Below are positions 1 through 7,120 of a stretch of DNA of 12,534 bases, one piece after another. The notes below the pieces were generated by a model, which was given only the letters and a program-made list of their open reading frames with translations, searched no databases and was not told the origin of the DNA. Source of the DNA: DATDCV01 sp036524155 (lineage in GTDB: Bacteria > Verrucomicrobiota > Verrucomicrobiia > Limisphaerales > UBA8199); assembly GCA_036524155.1 (NCBI GenBank), contig DATDCV010000690.1, positions 1-12,534 of the forward strand, in the 5' to 3' direction. Numbering within the stretch: the stretch's first letter is position 1; each line of letters opens with the position of its first letter. The position numbers and the translations under genes are program-made.

Positions 1-132
1 CAGTCCGCAGCGACTTCCTTTGGCAGGGGGCATCCGCACTCCCAACGCGATGGTCGATAGGACATTGCTGCGGATTGAAGTCCGCACGCCGGAGGCTCGG
101 GCTACCCACAACTGAGCCACGACCGCTCCGGC
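1..132. repeat. Intergenic palindromic element (stacked hairpins)
   Basis: No gene is seen here. The stretch is rich in inverted repeats. TGCGGA (69-74) and TCCGCA (81-86) form a 6-bp stem around a TTGAAG loop. TCCGCAGC (4-11) can instead pair with GCTGCGGA (67-74). GCCGGAG (88-94) pairs with CTCCGGC (126-132), and an inner GGCTC/GAGCC (94-98/114-118) extends the same fold. On the minus strand this last hairpin begins directly after the stop codon of the small gene at 133, so it could help end or stabilise that transcript, although there is no U-tract. The TCCGC-TTGAA core resembles the element at 11641-11726, which suggests a dispersed repeat family. The element may extend left of the window. 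Confidence 0.5.
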
Positions 133-429
133 TCAGTCGGCCATCGCGTCCATGTCGCCGAGCGGCCGTTTGAAGGTAGCCTTGGCGGGTCGGAGAATCA
201 GCGCCTTGGCGGTCGGCTTCACCTTCTTGGTGATGGCGGTGACCGGCAGGCTCAGGGTAAAGAGCGCGCCGCCCACCACAACGGAGGCGAAGCTGATCGG
301 GCGCACCACGACGGCATCCACGGCTTGGACAACGGGGTGGGGCGGGGGCGGGGTTTCCGCCCCTGAGCTCGACAAGCCCATCCCCCCAATCGCGAGGGCG
401 CAGGCGATAGAGGCAACTCTGGTTTTCAT
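133..429 (-). CDS. Small exported or membrane-associated protein, unknown function
   Basis: A 98-residue protein. I chose the ATG at 429 rather than the one at 480 because it puts a normal signal sequence at the N-terminus: Lys/Arg at residues 2-4, then a hydrophobic stretch to about residue 24. A proline run (27-30) follows, then a second hydrophobic segment (about 39-66, containing VVRPISFASVVVGGALF) and a C-terminal KRPLGDMD. The order VVRP ... VGxALFxxSLP ... PAxxTFxRPLGD resembles short uncharacterised proteins known from proteobacteria, some annotated loosely as transporters. That match is from memory and gives no function. It probably sits in or at the cytoplasmic membrane. It lies about 100 nt downstream of the amidase gene on the same strand and could be co-transcribed. 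No convincing Shine-Dalgarno was seen. A palindromic element begins right after the stop codon. Confidence 0.6.
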   Translation of the reverse strand: MKTRVASIACALAIGGMGLSSSGAETPPPPHPVVQAVDAVVVRPISFASVVVGGALFTLSLPVTAITKKVKPTAKALILRPAKATFKRPLGDMDAMAD

Positions 430-531
430 CGGAGCCAAACCATAACCCACGAAGCCGCCCCGGTCAGCAAAATATGACACAAAACATGGGGGGGACCGTG
501 GCGCCGCAGGCCCGTAGGGGTTCGGGCGGGG

Positions 532-2181
532 TCACTGCGGGTGCCGACGATGAAAGGAGGTGGCATCCTGGTACTTTTTAGCGACGGCAAGCAACTGCGC
601 CTCGCCAAAGAGCCGGCCGAGGAAGCACACACTCGTGGGCGTCCCCTGCCCCGTGAATCCGTTTGGCAACACGACGCACGGGTGACCGGTGAGATTGCTC
701 AGGAGCAGACTCCGCCCGCTTTGTGAGGGCGCCAGGACCACGTCAACGGTTTCGAAGACCCTGGCCGTGTCCTGGATGAGCAGGTAGCGAATTCGCTGCG
801 CCTGCAGGTATTCGACGGCCGGCACGAAGCGATGCTCACGGAAAGTACTGGGCCAGGCGTCTTTTCCCTGTTGCTTCAGCCAATCCTCCCGCCCGCTCCG
901 GGTCAGGTCATCGAACGCCGCCGCCGCCTCGGTGGACAGCACCAGCGAAATCGCGCCCACCGGATATTGCGGCAGCTCGACCGGCACTAACGTCGCGCCT
1001 AAAGTCTTCATGGTCTCGAGGGTGGCAAGGTCGTTGGTCTTGCGGCCGCCGGTTTCCTTGTCGAAATCCTTGTGAAGGTAACCGATCCGCACGTCCTTGA
1101 GCCGGGTCCGCGGGTCATAATTAAACGGCAGATCGTAGAGAGTCTGATCGCGGCCATCGGGCCCGTAGATTGCCGCGAAGACGATCGCGCAATCTTCGAC
1201 CGTGCGGCCGATGGGTCCGATCTTGTCCATCGACCAGCTCAGCGCCATCGCCCCGGCGCGGCTGACGCGCCCGTAGGTCGGGCGCAGCCCGGTCACGCCG
1301 CACCGGTCGCACGGCGATACGATCGAGCCGTAGGTTTCCGATCCAATCGCAAATGCGAACAGGCCGGCGGCGGTGCCGGCGCACGAACCGGCCGAGGAGC
1401 CGCTCGACCCTTGTTTCGGGTCCCATGGATTTCGCGTCATGCCGCCAAACCAGGTCTCGCCCATGGCGAGCTCCCCCAGCGTCGTCTTGGCGACGAGGAC
1501 CGCGCCGGCGCTCTCGAGCCGCTGAATGACGGTGGCGTCCTCGGCGAACACCTGGTTGGTGTAGGGCGCGGCGCCCCAGGTGGTGGGAATGCCCTTAACC
1601 GCCAGCAGATCTTTTGCGGCATACGGGATGCCATGCAGGGGCCCCCGGTAGTGGCCCGCCGCGATCTCGGCGTCGGCCCGCCGCGCCTGGCTGAGCGCCA
1701 GCTCTTCGGTGACCGTCACCACGCATTCGAGTTTGGGCCCGATGCGCTTGATGCGTTCGAGGTAGAACTTCGTCAACGATTCCGAAGTGATCTGCCGCGA
1801 CCGGATTAACGCGGCCAGCTCCGCGACCGAATAGTAAGCCAGCGCCTCCGGGTCCAGCGGCAGTTTCACCTTACGCACCGCAGTGAATCGCGGTTTCCGC
1901 CGTTCACGATCGAATTTCGCGCCGGCGGGAACCGGGTCGAACGAGATGCAGGGCGGCACGCCGTTTGAGAGCGGGAACTGCCGCAACGCCTGGTACTGGC
2001 CCAATTGCTCCTGCAGCCCGGGGATCGCCATCTCGATCTTCGCGTCGGAAAAACTTAAGCCCAGCAGATTCTCCGCGCCGCGCGCGTCAGCCGGGCTGAC
2101 CCGGTTGGTGTTCTCGGCGGCGAACAGGGAAATGGAGGCCAGCAGACCTATGCTGCAGCTGAGACAGGCGGAGCGAAACAT
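532..2181 (-). CDS. Exported amidase-signature family hydrolase
   Basis: A 549-residue amidase of the Lys-Ser-Ser signature family, which hydrolyses carboxamide bonds. The catalytic set is visible: Lys190 (in PYAAKDLLA), cis-Ser262 (in GSSGSSAG) and nucleophile Ser286 (in GSETYGSIVSP). The 24-residue gap from Ser262 to Ser286 is that of GatA and FAAH. Residues 295-304 (GVTGLRPTYG) are the usual continuation. Residues 1-22 look like a Sec signal peptide, and about 90 residues precede the amidase fold, so the enzyme probably acts outside the cytoplasm. This argues against it being the GatA subunit of the tRNA amidotransferase, and gatB and gatC are absent here. The substrate cannot be told from sequence. 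The ATG at 2181 is preceded only by a weak CAGG. The gene is divergent from the dioxygenase-like gene, with 108 nt between the start codons, so the two could share regulation. Confidence 0.88.
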   Translation of the reverse strand: MFRSACLSCSIGLLASISLFAAENTNRVSPADARGAENLLGLSFSDAKIEMAIPGLQEQLGQYQALRQFPLSNGVPPCISFDPVPAGAKFDRERRKPRFTAVRKVKLPLDPEALAYYSVAELAALIRSRQITSESLTKFYLERIKRIGPKLECVVTVTEELALSQARRADAEIAAGHYRGPLHGIPYAAKDLLAVKGIPTTWGAAPYTNQVFAEDATVIQRLESAGAVLVAKTTLGELAMGETWFGGMTRNPWDPKQGSSGSSAGSCAGTAAGLFAFAIGSETYGSIVSPCDRCGVTGLRPTYGRVSRAGAMALSWSMDKIGPIGRTVEDCAIVFAAIYGPDGRDQTLYDLPFNYDPRTRLKDVRIGYLHKDFDKETGGRKTNDLATLETMKTLGATLVPVELPQYPVGAISLVLSTEAAAAFDDLTRSGREDWLKQQGKDAWPSTFREHRFVPAVEYLQAQRIRYLLIQDTARVFETVDVVLAPSQSGRSLLLSNLTGHPCVVLPNGFTGQGTPTSVCFLGRLFGEAQLLAVAKKYQDATSFHRRHPQ

Positions 2182-2255
2182 GACCTGAGGTTGCGGCAGA
2201 ACCGATTAAAAGCAAAGGGAACAAGTGAGAACCGCGGCCCAACTCAACACCTCGC

Positions 2256-2284
2256 TTGACATCATATATACTCACTGTAAGTAT
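2256..2284 (+). promoter_or_regulatory. Candidate -35 box and operator-like dyad upstream of the dioxygenase gene
   Basis: A perfect TTGACA lies at 2256-2261. It is followed at 2268-2284 by ATACTCACTGTAAGTAT, a 17-bp dyad centred on T2276 in which 7 of 8 arm positions are complementary. The weak -10 hexamer at a 17-bp spacing (AAGTAT, 2279-2284) lies inside the dyad. The dyad ends 5 nt before the ATG at 2290. A dimeric repressor bound here would block transcription and initiation. This geometry is typical of TetR-like or PadR-like operators, but no regulator gene is in the window. The assignment is inferred from symmetry and position only. Confidence 0.45.
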
Positions 2285-2289
2285 TAGAG

Positions 2290-3015
2290 ATGTTACCACA
2301 CGGCAATAAGTTCCCGCCGCGGTTGCCCGGCGACCGGCGAAACGTCTCGGCCGCCCGCCGCCATTTTCTCCTCCAACTGGGTCTCGGGGCCGCGTGGTTT
2401 ACTGTTCCCGGCGTTTTCGCCGAGGAACTCACGCGAAAAACCCGGACCAGAACCGCGTGGGTTGAAGAAGGCCCGTTCTACCCGCCGAACCTGCCGCTGG
2501 ACACCGACAACGACCTGCTCCTGGTCAACGACTCCATCACGCCCGCCATTGGCGCGATCGCGCACGTGAGCGGCCGGTTGATGGACGCCCAAGGCGACCC
2601 GATCCGGAATGCCGCTATTGAAATCTGGGAAGTGGACAGCTCGGGAGTTTACCTCGCGGACCGCCCGAACAAAGCCAAGTTCGACGCCAACTTCCAAGGC
2701 TTCGGGCGGTTTCTGACTGGTTCGACCGGCGAGTATTATTTCCGCACTCTCAAGCCGGCGCGGTATGGAGGGCGGTTGGCGCCGCACATCCATTTCAAGG
2801 TCAAAATCAAAGGACAACGCGACTGGACCACGCAGCTATTCGTCAAGGGTTATCCCGGCAACGCGCAGGATTTCGTGTATCGACGAATTGGGGACGCAGC
2901 GGGCCGGGAATCGGTGACGAAGGATTTCACGCCGGTAAAGGACTCACGAATCGGCGAGCTGGCGGTCCGTTTCGACATTGTGTTGGGCCTGACGCTACAG
3001 GACCGCGCTTCGTGA
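2290..3015 (+). CDS. Tat-exported intradiol ring-cleavage dioxygenase-like protein
   Basis: A 241-residue protein similar to the beta subunit of protocatechuate 3,4-dioxygenase and related Fe(III) intradiol dioxygenases, which open catechol-type rings. The iron ligands can be matched: Tyr121 (SSGVY), Tyr159 (PARYGG), His166 and His168 (PHIHF). Other family marks are EGPFYPP (60-66), VSGRLMDAQGDP (93-104), EIWEVDSSG (111-119) and NFQGFGRF (134-141). Residues 22-45 carry ARRHFLLQLGLG followed by a hydrophobic stretch, a twin-arginine signal, so it is probably folded with its iron and exported to the periplasm. The Arg near the first His ligand is one position further away (RLAPH) than in the classical RPAH. 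No alpha subunit or ring-degradation genes lie nearby, so the substrate is open. There is no other in-frame ATG before residue 98, so the start is taken at 2290 despite a poor Shine-Dalgarno. Confidence 0.8.
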   Translation: MLPHGNKFPPRLPGDRRNVSAARRHFLLQLGLGAAWFTVPGVFAEELTRKTRTRTAWVEEGPFYPPNLPLDTDNDLLLVNDSITPAIGAIAHVSGRLMDAQGDPIRNAAIEIWEVDSSGVYLADRPNKAKFDANFQGFGRFLTGSTGEYYFRTLKPARYGGRLAPHIHFKVKIKGQRDWTTQLFVKGYPGNAQDFVYRRIGDAAGRESVTKDFTPVKDSRIGELAVRFDIVLGLTLQDRAS

Positions 3016-3040
3016 CAACTGCCGTGTGCTCTGGCGCACG

Positions 3041-3066
3041 CTTGTGTTCCACAACAATGTGGCAAG
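3041..3066. terminator. Hairpin between convergent genes, possible bidirectional terminator
   Basis: CCACA (3049-3053) pairs with TGTGG (3058-3062) around an ACAA loop. CTTG (3041-3044) pairs with CAAG (3063-3066) across a 4-nt bulge. It lies in the 65-nt gap between the convergent dioxygenase and large secreted protein genes, where a terminator would be expected. No clear U-tract follows on either strand, so this is a tentative call. Confidence 0.3.
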
Positions 3067-3080
3067 GCTGTCGGCAGCAA

Positions 3081-6000
3081 CTAGGGACCTTGGCGCAGGC
3101 GGAAAAACTTGTGCGTTTCGGCGGCTGATTCCGTCGCCACGAAGCTCTCGTCTTGCTGCCGGACTTCGGCGGGTGAGGCGAGCCACAGGTTGGTGGCGGC
3201 CAGGTCCGGCGAGTATTCCAGCACAAAATTCGAAGCCGGCGCGGGCCACAACAGGTCGATGCCGCCGCTTGAAGCCGACCGTTTGATTTCCAGCCTGGGG
3301 CGCGCCGGAGCGATTATTTCCACTCTCACCGTGCCCTGGACTCGCAAAACCAACCGACCTGAGCCGGGCTGGTATTGGTGGGGCGAGACCAGCGCGGTGT
3401 CCTGGCCGTTCAACCGGACCTGGGGCTGGTTGGTGAAGCCGTTCACCAATACGCTAACCGGGGCGCCGGACCAGTTTGTGACCGTGAAGGCGATCCCGTT
3501 GGTGTCTTCGGAGATCAGCCCTATCTGCCCTGGCGCAAACACACGCAGGCCATGCCAAACGAACGAATGAAAATCATAAACCGGGGGCTGCCCGTAGAAT
3601 CGCAGCGCGACGGCCTGCACCGTGGCAGGATTGATGGGTGGGCCCGCCCGGATCTGGGGCCGGAGCAGGAAGCTGTCCGGCAGCAACCCGAGACGCTCAG
3701 GGTCGTCCAGCGGAAACGACTGCTGCACGCCTGAAATCCCGATGCCATCCGCGATTTGGCGCCAGGGCCCGCCCGGATCGTGCTTCACAAACCGGTTGAG
3801 CGCGTCGGCATAGACAAGGCCGCACCATTGGACTGGCACGCCAAACCAGGACCCGACCCAGGCGGTCGCGCCAAACACGGGGATAGTCGCATAATTGCCG
3901 ACCGCCCCGTCGGTGGGTGGCGACAGGTACACAAACGGGATGCCGGTCCAGGCCCAGTAGCGGGCTTGAGCCAGGAAATCGGGGTTCCCGGTCAGCTCGT
4001 ATGCGAGTGTGTAGCAGCGCAGCAGCTTGGCTGAGGCCAGAATGTCAGGCGTGTGGAGCGGGACCTCCCAGGTTTGAGCGCCGCGCGGCACCGTGTTGCG
4101 GAATTTGTCCATCGCCTGCAGGAAACGCAGGCCGGCGGTCAGCAGGGCGTTGTCGCCGGCGAACGCGGCGTTCTCGAGCAGGCTCAGCACATAATTCGCC
4201 GTGTAACCATTGGCGTCGGGTGCGTAGTGAGTTCGCCCATAATCAGTGCCGCCCGGGGCATGCTGATAAAGCACCGTGCCGTCGGGCTGGAAAATCGAGA
4301 GCAATCCCTGCGCGTTGGCCTGGGCGGTGACCGCATTCGGCAGGGCTGTATTGTAGAATAGCGCCGGCAGAGGATACGTGACATGCCCGATCTGGTAACT
4401 GTTGTAGTTCTGCACCAACGCAATTTGCTGCAGCGCCAGGCTGGCGGTATTCGACAAACGGGTCCGTAGCGTCGAGTCCGAGATTCTCTCCGCGAGCCAG
4501 CGCATCCAGACCGAAGCGTCCGCTGCGGGTTGGGGGTTGAATCCCGGCCAGGCGGCGTGGCGGAACAGTGCGTTGCTGCGGATTTGGGAATCGAGCCAGC
4601 TGCGAGCCGCGAGGTTGAAGTAGTCGGCGGCGGGGAGTGCCGGGGCGGGCATCGGCGGCAATCCGCGCAACGCAACGTATTGTTGGAGCGCCGGCACGAC
4701 TGTAGGCGCCTGCCCGCCGACGATGGTGAGGCGAAGCACCACCGGCTCATTCGAGCGCACGAGCACCGGCCCGTAGGGAAGCAGGTTCCCTTCCTGCCGG
4801 TTCTGACCGTTGGACCCAGGCAAAAGAATTCCCATTATATGCCCGCCTGAGCCGAACAAGCGGTCGGGAGAATCGAACACGGCGCAGAAATCCGGACCCG
4901 GTTCCCAGATCACACCGACATACCGTTGCTGCGCCGCCAGCGCCATTAACGGGAGGGTGACTTTCAGCATGTCGGGGACCTGGCGTTGGGATTCCGGCCC
5001 GATGATGTCGGCCTCGGAGCTGCCGGGTTCGTTCTCGAGGTATTCGAGGCCACAGAACAAGCCTTGGGTTTTGTTGGTGCCGAAAGTGCCGAGGCCCGAC
5101 AGCAACGTGAACAGCGGCAGGTAGACGACGGACCGATCCTGGTTCACGGTAAACCGGGATTCCACCGAGATGGCGTTTCCGTTTGCCGGCGTAAAGAGTT
5201 GCTCCAAGGCCCACCGCGCTCCATCGGCGTCCGGACATTCTGCAAAGACGCGCAACCCGCTGCCCGACCGGGCAACATTCACCGGATTTGCGGCGGAGGT
5301 GCCCAGTGCCAGCCAGCGTTGGGCGTCACCGGAGAGGTAACCGACCATGGGTTGGGTGTGCCCGACCGCCATGGTCTGACCTGCAACATTGAGTTGAAAG
5401 GCTCCCAGCGCGTGAAGGTCGTGAGTGAGTTGCAACTCGCCTGACTGCAGCACGAGCGCGTCGGACCCGATGTTGGGCACGGTCGGCTTGGGCCACGCGG
5501 GCGCTTGCAGCAAGGCGCGTTCGGTGAACCACAACCGTTCAAGCAGGCAGGTGCCGCCGCTGCCGGGCGGGTCGATGCGCAGATGCCAGCCTGGCCCGAG
5601 CGCCGCCATCGGCACTACGGCCTCGTGCCAAACGCCCGGCGGCACAAAAAATTTCACGGAGTTGGCCTCCGTCGGGTAATCCGTGTAGTAGAAGACCTGT
5701 GCGCCGCCGCCCTGGTCGGACTTAAGCCGGAGGTGCAGCCAAAGCAGGGTGTTGGGCGGGTAATCGCGCGCCGGACCGCCCATGTAAGGATCGCCGCCGG
5801 TAATTTGGATCAGCAGGCCGTTGGTCATCGGGGTCAGGCCGCCGATATCGTGGTCCGCCGACCAACTGGTCGCGTCGGGAATGGTCCTGAAGTCGAACTC
5901 GGGAAACACACTGCGAATCTCGAAAGACAGCGAAGCGAGGACCGCTTTGCCGCTGATGCCCGGTGGATCGATTCGGATCCGATAGCCCTGTCCGAGTGCC

Positions 6001-6470
6001 GGCAAGGGCACGCGGACGTCGGCCCATTGTGCCGCCGGCACCGCAAAACGGGCCGAGTTGGCTTCGGTGGCGAAGGTGTCGAAATAGAACATTTGCCCGG
6101 TCCCAGCCTGGTTCGAGTAGAGCCGCAGTTTTGCCCAGAGCAGCGTCGAACCGGGATAATCACGCGCCGGCCCGGTGAGGTATGGGTCCGACCCGCTGAC
6201 ATTCACCACCAGACCGGTCGAAGTGGTTTGAAGACTGGAGATGTCGTGTGTTGGCAGCCAGGCTTGGGTGTCAACGGGGTTGGTGAAATCAAACGAAGGC
6301 AGCGTCGCGTTGGTCGTCTGAGCTGCAGCCCCGCAGCACAACAGACTGATTATGACCGCCCACTGTGTGGTTCGGAGCGCCAGGTTATACGTGGGCGACG
6401 TGTTCCAGCGCGCCTTCGACGCGAGAGCAGGAAGTCCGACTGAAGCAAAGCAATGTTGCGCGCGGGCCAT
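3081..6470 (-). CDS. Large secreted multidomain protein, probable carbohydrate-active enzyme
   Basis: An 1129-residue protein. A hydrophobic signal segment at 36-51 (WAVIISLLCCGAAAQ) follows an unusually long N-region. Two tandem beta-rich domains (59-184 and 191-316) repeat at an exact 132-residue period and share SGSDPY/TGGDPY, GPARDYP, TEANS and RIDPPG; they look like galactose-binding-type sandwich modules. Residues about 335-590 form a second beta-rich region with GLEYLENEP, KVTLPLMAL and FDSPDRLFGSGG, which resembles N-terminal super-sandwich regions of uncharacterised glycosidase-like proteins. Residues about 615-895 are helical with aromatic and acidic motifs (GTDYGRTHYAPDANGYTANY, QTWEVPLHTPDI), suggesting an alpha/alpha-barrel hydrolase or lyase. 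The C-terminus (1073-1126, LEYS...N.W...FFRLR) is a tail module common in Verrucomicrobiota secreted proteins, possibly for anchoring or sorting. No catalytic residue or substrate can be named. The ATG at 6470 is the only start codon in frame before the signal segment. Confidence 0.75.
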   Translation of the reverse strand: MARAQHCFASVGLPALASKARWNTSPTYNLALRTTQWAVIISLLCCGAAAQTTNATLPSFDFTNPVDTQAWLPTHDISSLQTTSTGLVVNVSGSDPYLTGPARDYPGSTLLWAKLRLYSNQAGTGQMFYFDTFATEANSARFAVPAAQWADVRVPLPALGQGYRIRIDPPGISGKAVLASLSFEIRSVFPEFDFRTIPDATSWSADHDIGGLTPMTNGLLIQITGGDPYMGGPARDYPPNTLLWLHLRLKSDQGGGAQVFYYTDYPTEANSVKFFVPPGVWHEAVVPMAALGPGWHLRIDPPGSGGTCLLERLWFTERALLQAPAWPKPTVPNIGSDALVLQSGELQLTHDLHALGAFQLNVAGQTMAVGHTQPMVGYLSGDAQRWLALGTSAANPVNVARSGSGLRVFAECPDADGARWALEQLFTPANGNAISVESRFTVNQDRSVVYLPLFTLLSGLGTFGTNKTQGLFCGLEYLENEPGSSEADIIGPESQRQVPDMLKVTLPLMALAAQQRYVGVIWEPGPDFCAVFDSPDRLFGSGGHIMGILLPGSNGQNRQEGNLLPYGPVLVRSNEPVVLRLTIVGGQAPTVVPALQQYVALRGLPPMPAPALPAADYFNLAARSWLDSQIRSNALFRHAAWPGFNPQPAADASVWMRWLAERISDSTLRTRLSNTASLALQQIALVQNYNSYQIGHVTYPLPALFYNTALPNAVTAQANAQGLLSIFQPDGTVLYQHAPGGTDYGRTHYAPDANGYTANYVLSLLENAAFAGDNALLTAGLRFLQAMDKFRNTVPRGAQTWEVPLHTPDILASAKLLRCYTLAYELTGNPDFLAQARYWAWTGIPFVYLSPPTDGAVGNYATIPVFGATAWVGSWFGVPVQWCGLVYADALNRFVKHDPGGPWRQIADGIGISGVQQSFPLDDPERLGLLPDSFLLRPQIRAGPPINPATVQAVALRFYGQPPVYDFHSFVWHGLRVFAPGQIGLISEDTNGIAFTVTNWSGAPVSVLVNGFTNQPQVRLNGQDTALVSPHQYQPGSGRLVLRVQGTVRVEIIAPARPRLEIKRSASSGGIDLLWPAPASNFVLEYSPDLAATNLWLASPAEVRQQDESFVATESAAETHKFFRLRQGP
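5523..5900 (-). other. Second copy of duplicated beta domain in the large secreted protein
   Basis: This encodes residues 191-316, exactly 132 residues after the first copy. The shared motifs are conserved but the intervening residues have diverged (for example QMFYFDTFATEANS against QVFYYTDYPTEANS). The duplication is therefore old rather than a recent DNA-level repeat. Confidence 0.75.
5919..6296 (-). other. First copy of duplicated beta domain in the large secreted protein
   Basis: This encodes residues 59-184. It aligns without gaps to residues 191-316: SFDF with EFDF, HDISSL with HDIGGL, DPYLTGPARDYP with DPYMGGPARDYP, and RIRIDPPG with HLRIDPPG. It looks like a ligand-binding beta-sandwich domain, perhaps carbohydrate-binding. 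The duplication is seen directly; the function is inferred. Confidence 0.75.
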
Positions 6471-6490
6471 GACGGCAGCATACCGTGCAA

Positions 6491-6497
6491 CCCCTTT
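6491..6497 (-). promoter_or_regulatory. Shine-Dalgarno-like AAAGGGG with ambiguous target start
   Basis: On the minus strand AAAGGGG (6497-6491) lies 9 nt before an ATG at 6481, which opens a 43-codon frame ending at 6350. It lies 20 nt before the ATG at 6470 that begins the large secreted protein in another frame. The best ribosome site therefore serves the short overlapping frame rather than the long gene. This could mean translational coupling, or a start that was shifted by mutation. Confidence 0.3.
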
Positions 6498-6531
6498 AAA
6501 TCAACCTCGGTTCCGGGATCGCCGGGCCGTC

Positions 6532-6603
6532 CCGACGTCGGCTCTGAGCGAGCCTGAGGCCGAAGTCTTGTTCCGGATGATCGGCGACCTGCGAGCGCGG
6601 GGC
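6532..6603 (+). pseudogene. Remnant of a sugar ABC transporter ATPase domain
   Basis: Plus-strand translation gives PTSALSEPEAEVLFRMIGDL followed by RARG, 24 residues in one frame. This matches the segment after Walker B in RbsA/MglA/XylG-type ATPases, whose consensus is DEPTSAL(S/T)..E...LF..I..LRARG. The expected Walker B strand is missing just before it (the frame reads RDRRAVP). The following YISHR H-loop is also missing, because the frame runs into the end of the antisense jag gene. With both sides gone, this can only be a decayed fragment. It is too short for a firm call, and the family match is from memory. Confidence 0.45.
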
Positions 6604-6625
6604 GCGGCCGAACGCCCCCGCCATG

Positions 6626-7075
6626 TCAGTGTTTCGGGCGGAGCAGAATGGCCTTCTTGTCGGTACCTTCCACTTCGACGCTATGGGTCTCGATATGGGG
6701 GTCGTCTTTGAGGGCCTGGTGGATGATGCGCCGGTCGAACGCGTTGAGGGGTTCGAGCTCCACGACATCACCCCACCGGCGGACTTTTTCGGCGGCTTCC
6801 TTGGCCTTTTTGACGAGTGCTTCGCGGGCCTGGGCGCGGTAGCCGCTTACGTCCACCATGATTTTGGGGGCCGAGGGATCCTGCTGAAACAGCAAGCGGT
6901 TGGTGAGGTACTGCAAATCGGCGAGCGTCTGGCCCTGGCGGCCGATCAGCCGGCCTGAATCCTCGGTCTTCACATCCAGCAGCACGCCGTCTTCCATGTG
7001 GTGTTCTTCAACGGTCGCGTTGAAGCCGAGGTGGTCCAGCATTTGTTGCAGGATGGCTTTAGAGTCGGCGGCCAT
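6626..7075 (-). CDS. jag: KH-R3H RNA-binding protein Jag (KhpB/EloR-like)
   Basis: A 149-residue single-stranded nucleic-acid-binding protein. A KH domain occupies about residues 3-77, with the loop GRLIGRQGQTL at 41-51. An R3H domain follows (about 85-148), with Arg115 and His119 in FDRRIIHQAL. The N-terminal Jag_N domain of many Firmicutes homologues is absent, so this is the short form. Homologues bind RNA and affect cell elongation and division in Firmicutes; the role in this phylum is not established. It is the last gene of the rpmH cluster, 45 nt after yidC, as in many bacteria. mnmE, the usual next gene, is not present. The ATG at 7075 has no clear Shine-Dalgarno; the start is supported by the KH domain beginning immediately. 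Confidence 0.93.
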   Translation of the reverse strand: MAADSKAILQQMLDHLGFNATVEEHHMEDGVLLDVKTEDSGRLIGRQGQTLADLQYLTNRLLFQQDPSAPKIMVDVSGYRAQAREALVKKAKEAAEKVRRWGDVVELEPLNAFDRRIIHQALKDDPHIETHSVEVEGTDKKAILLRPKH

Positions 7076-7120
7076 ATATCAAGACTGGTTGCTTTTGGTG
7101 GAGTGCGGTCAACTAAGGCC

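Noticed and set aside
510..527. Terminator after the amidase gene (GCCCG/CGGGC stem)
   Set aside because: Only 5 bp with no U-tract in a GC-rich region; such stems are expected by chance.
1072..1809. Plus-strand open frame of 245 codons opposite the amidase
   Set aside because: It overlaps the whole catalytic core of the amidase in antisense and has shadow-type composition.
532..2181. GatA subunit of the tRNA-dependent amidotransferase
   Set aside because: The signal peptide, the N-terminal extension and the absence of gatB and gatC argue for an exported amidase instead.
5505..6443. Plus-strand open frame of 312 codons opposite the large secreted protein
   Set aside because: The opposite strand encodes a duplicated, motif-bearing protein with a signal segment. 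This frame shows no domain and is a shadow.
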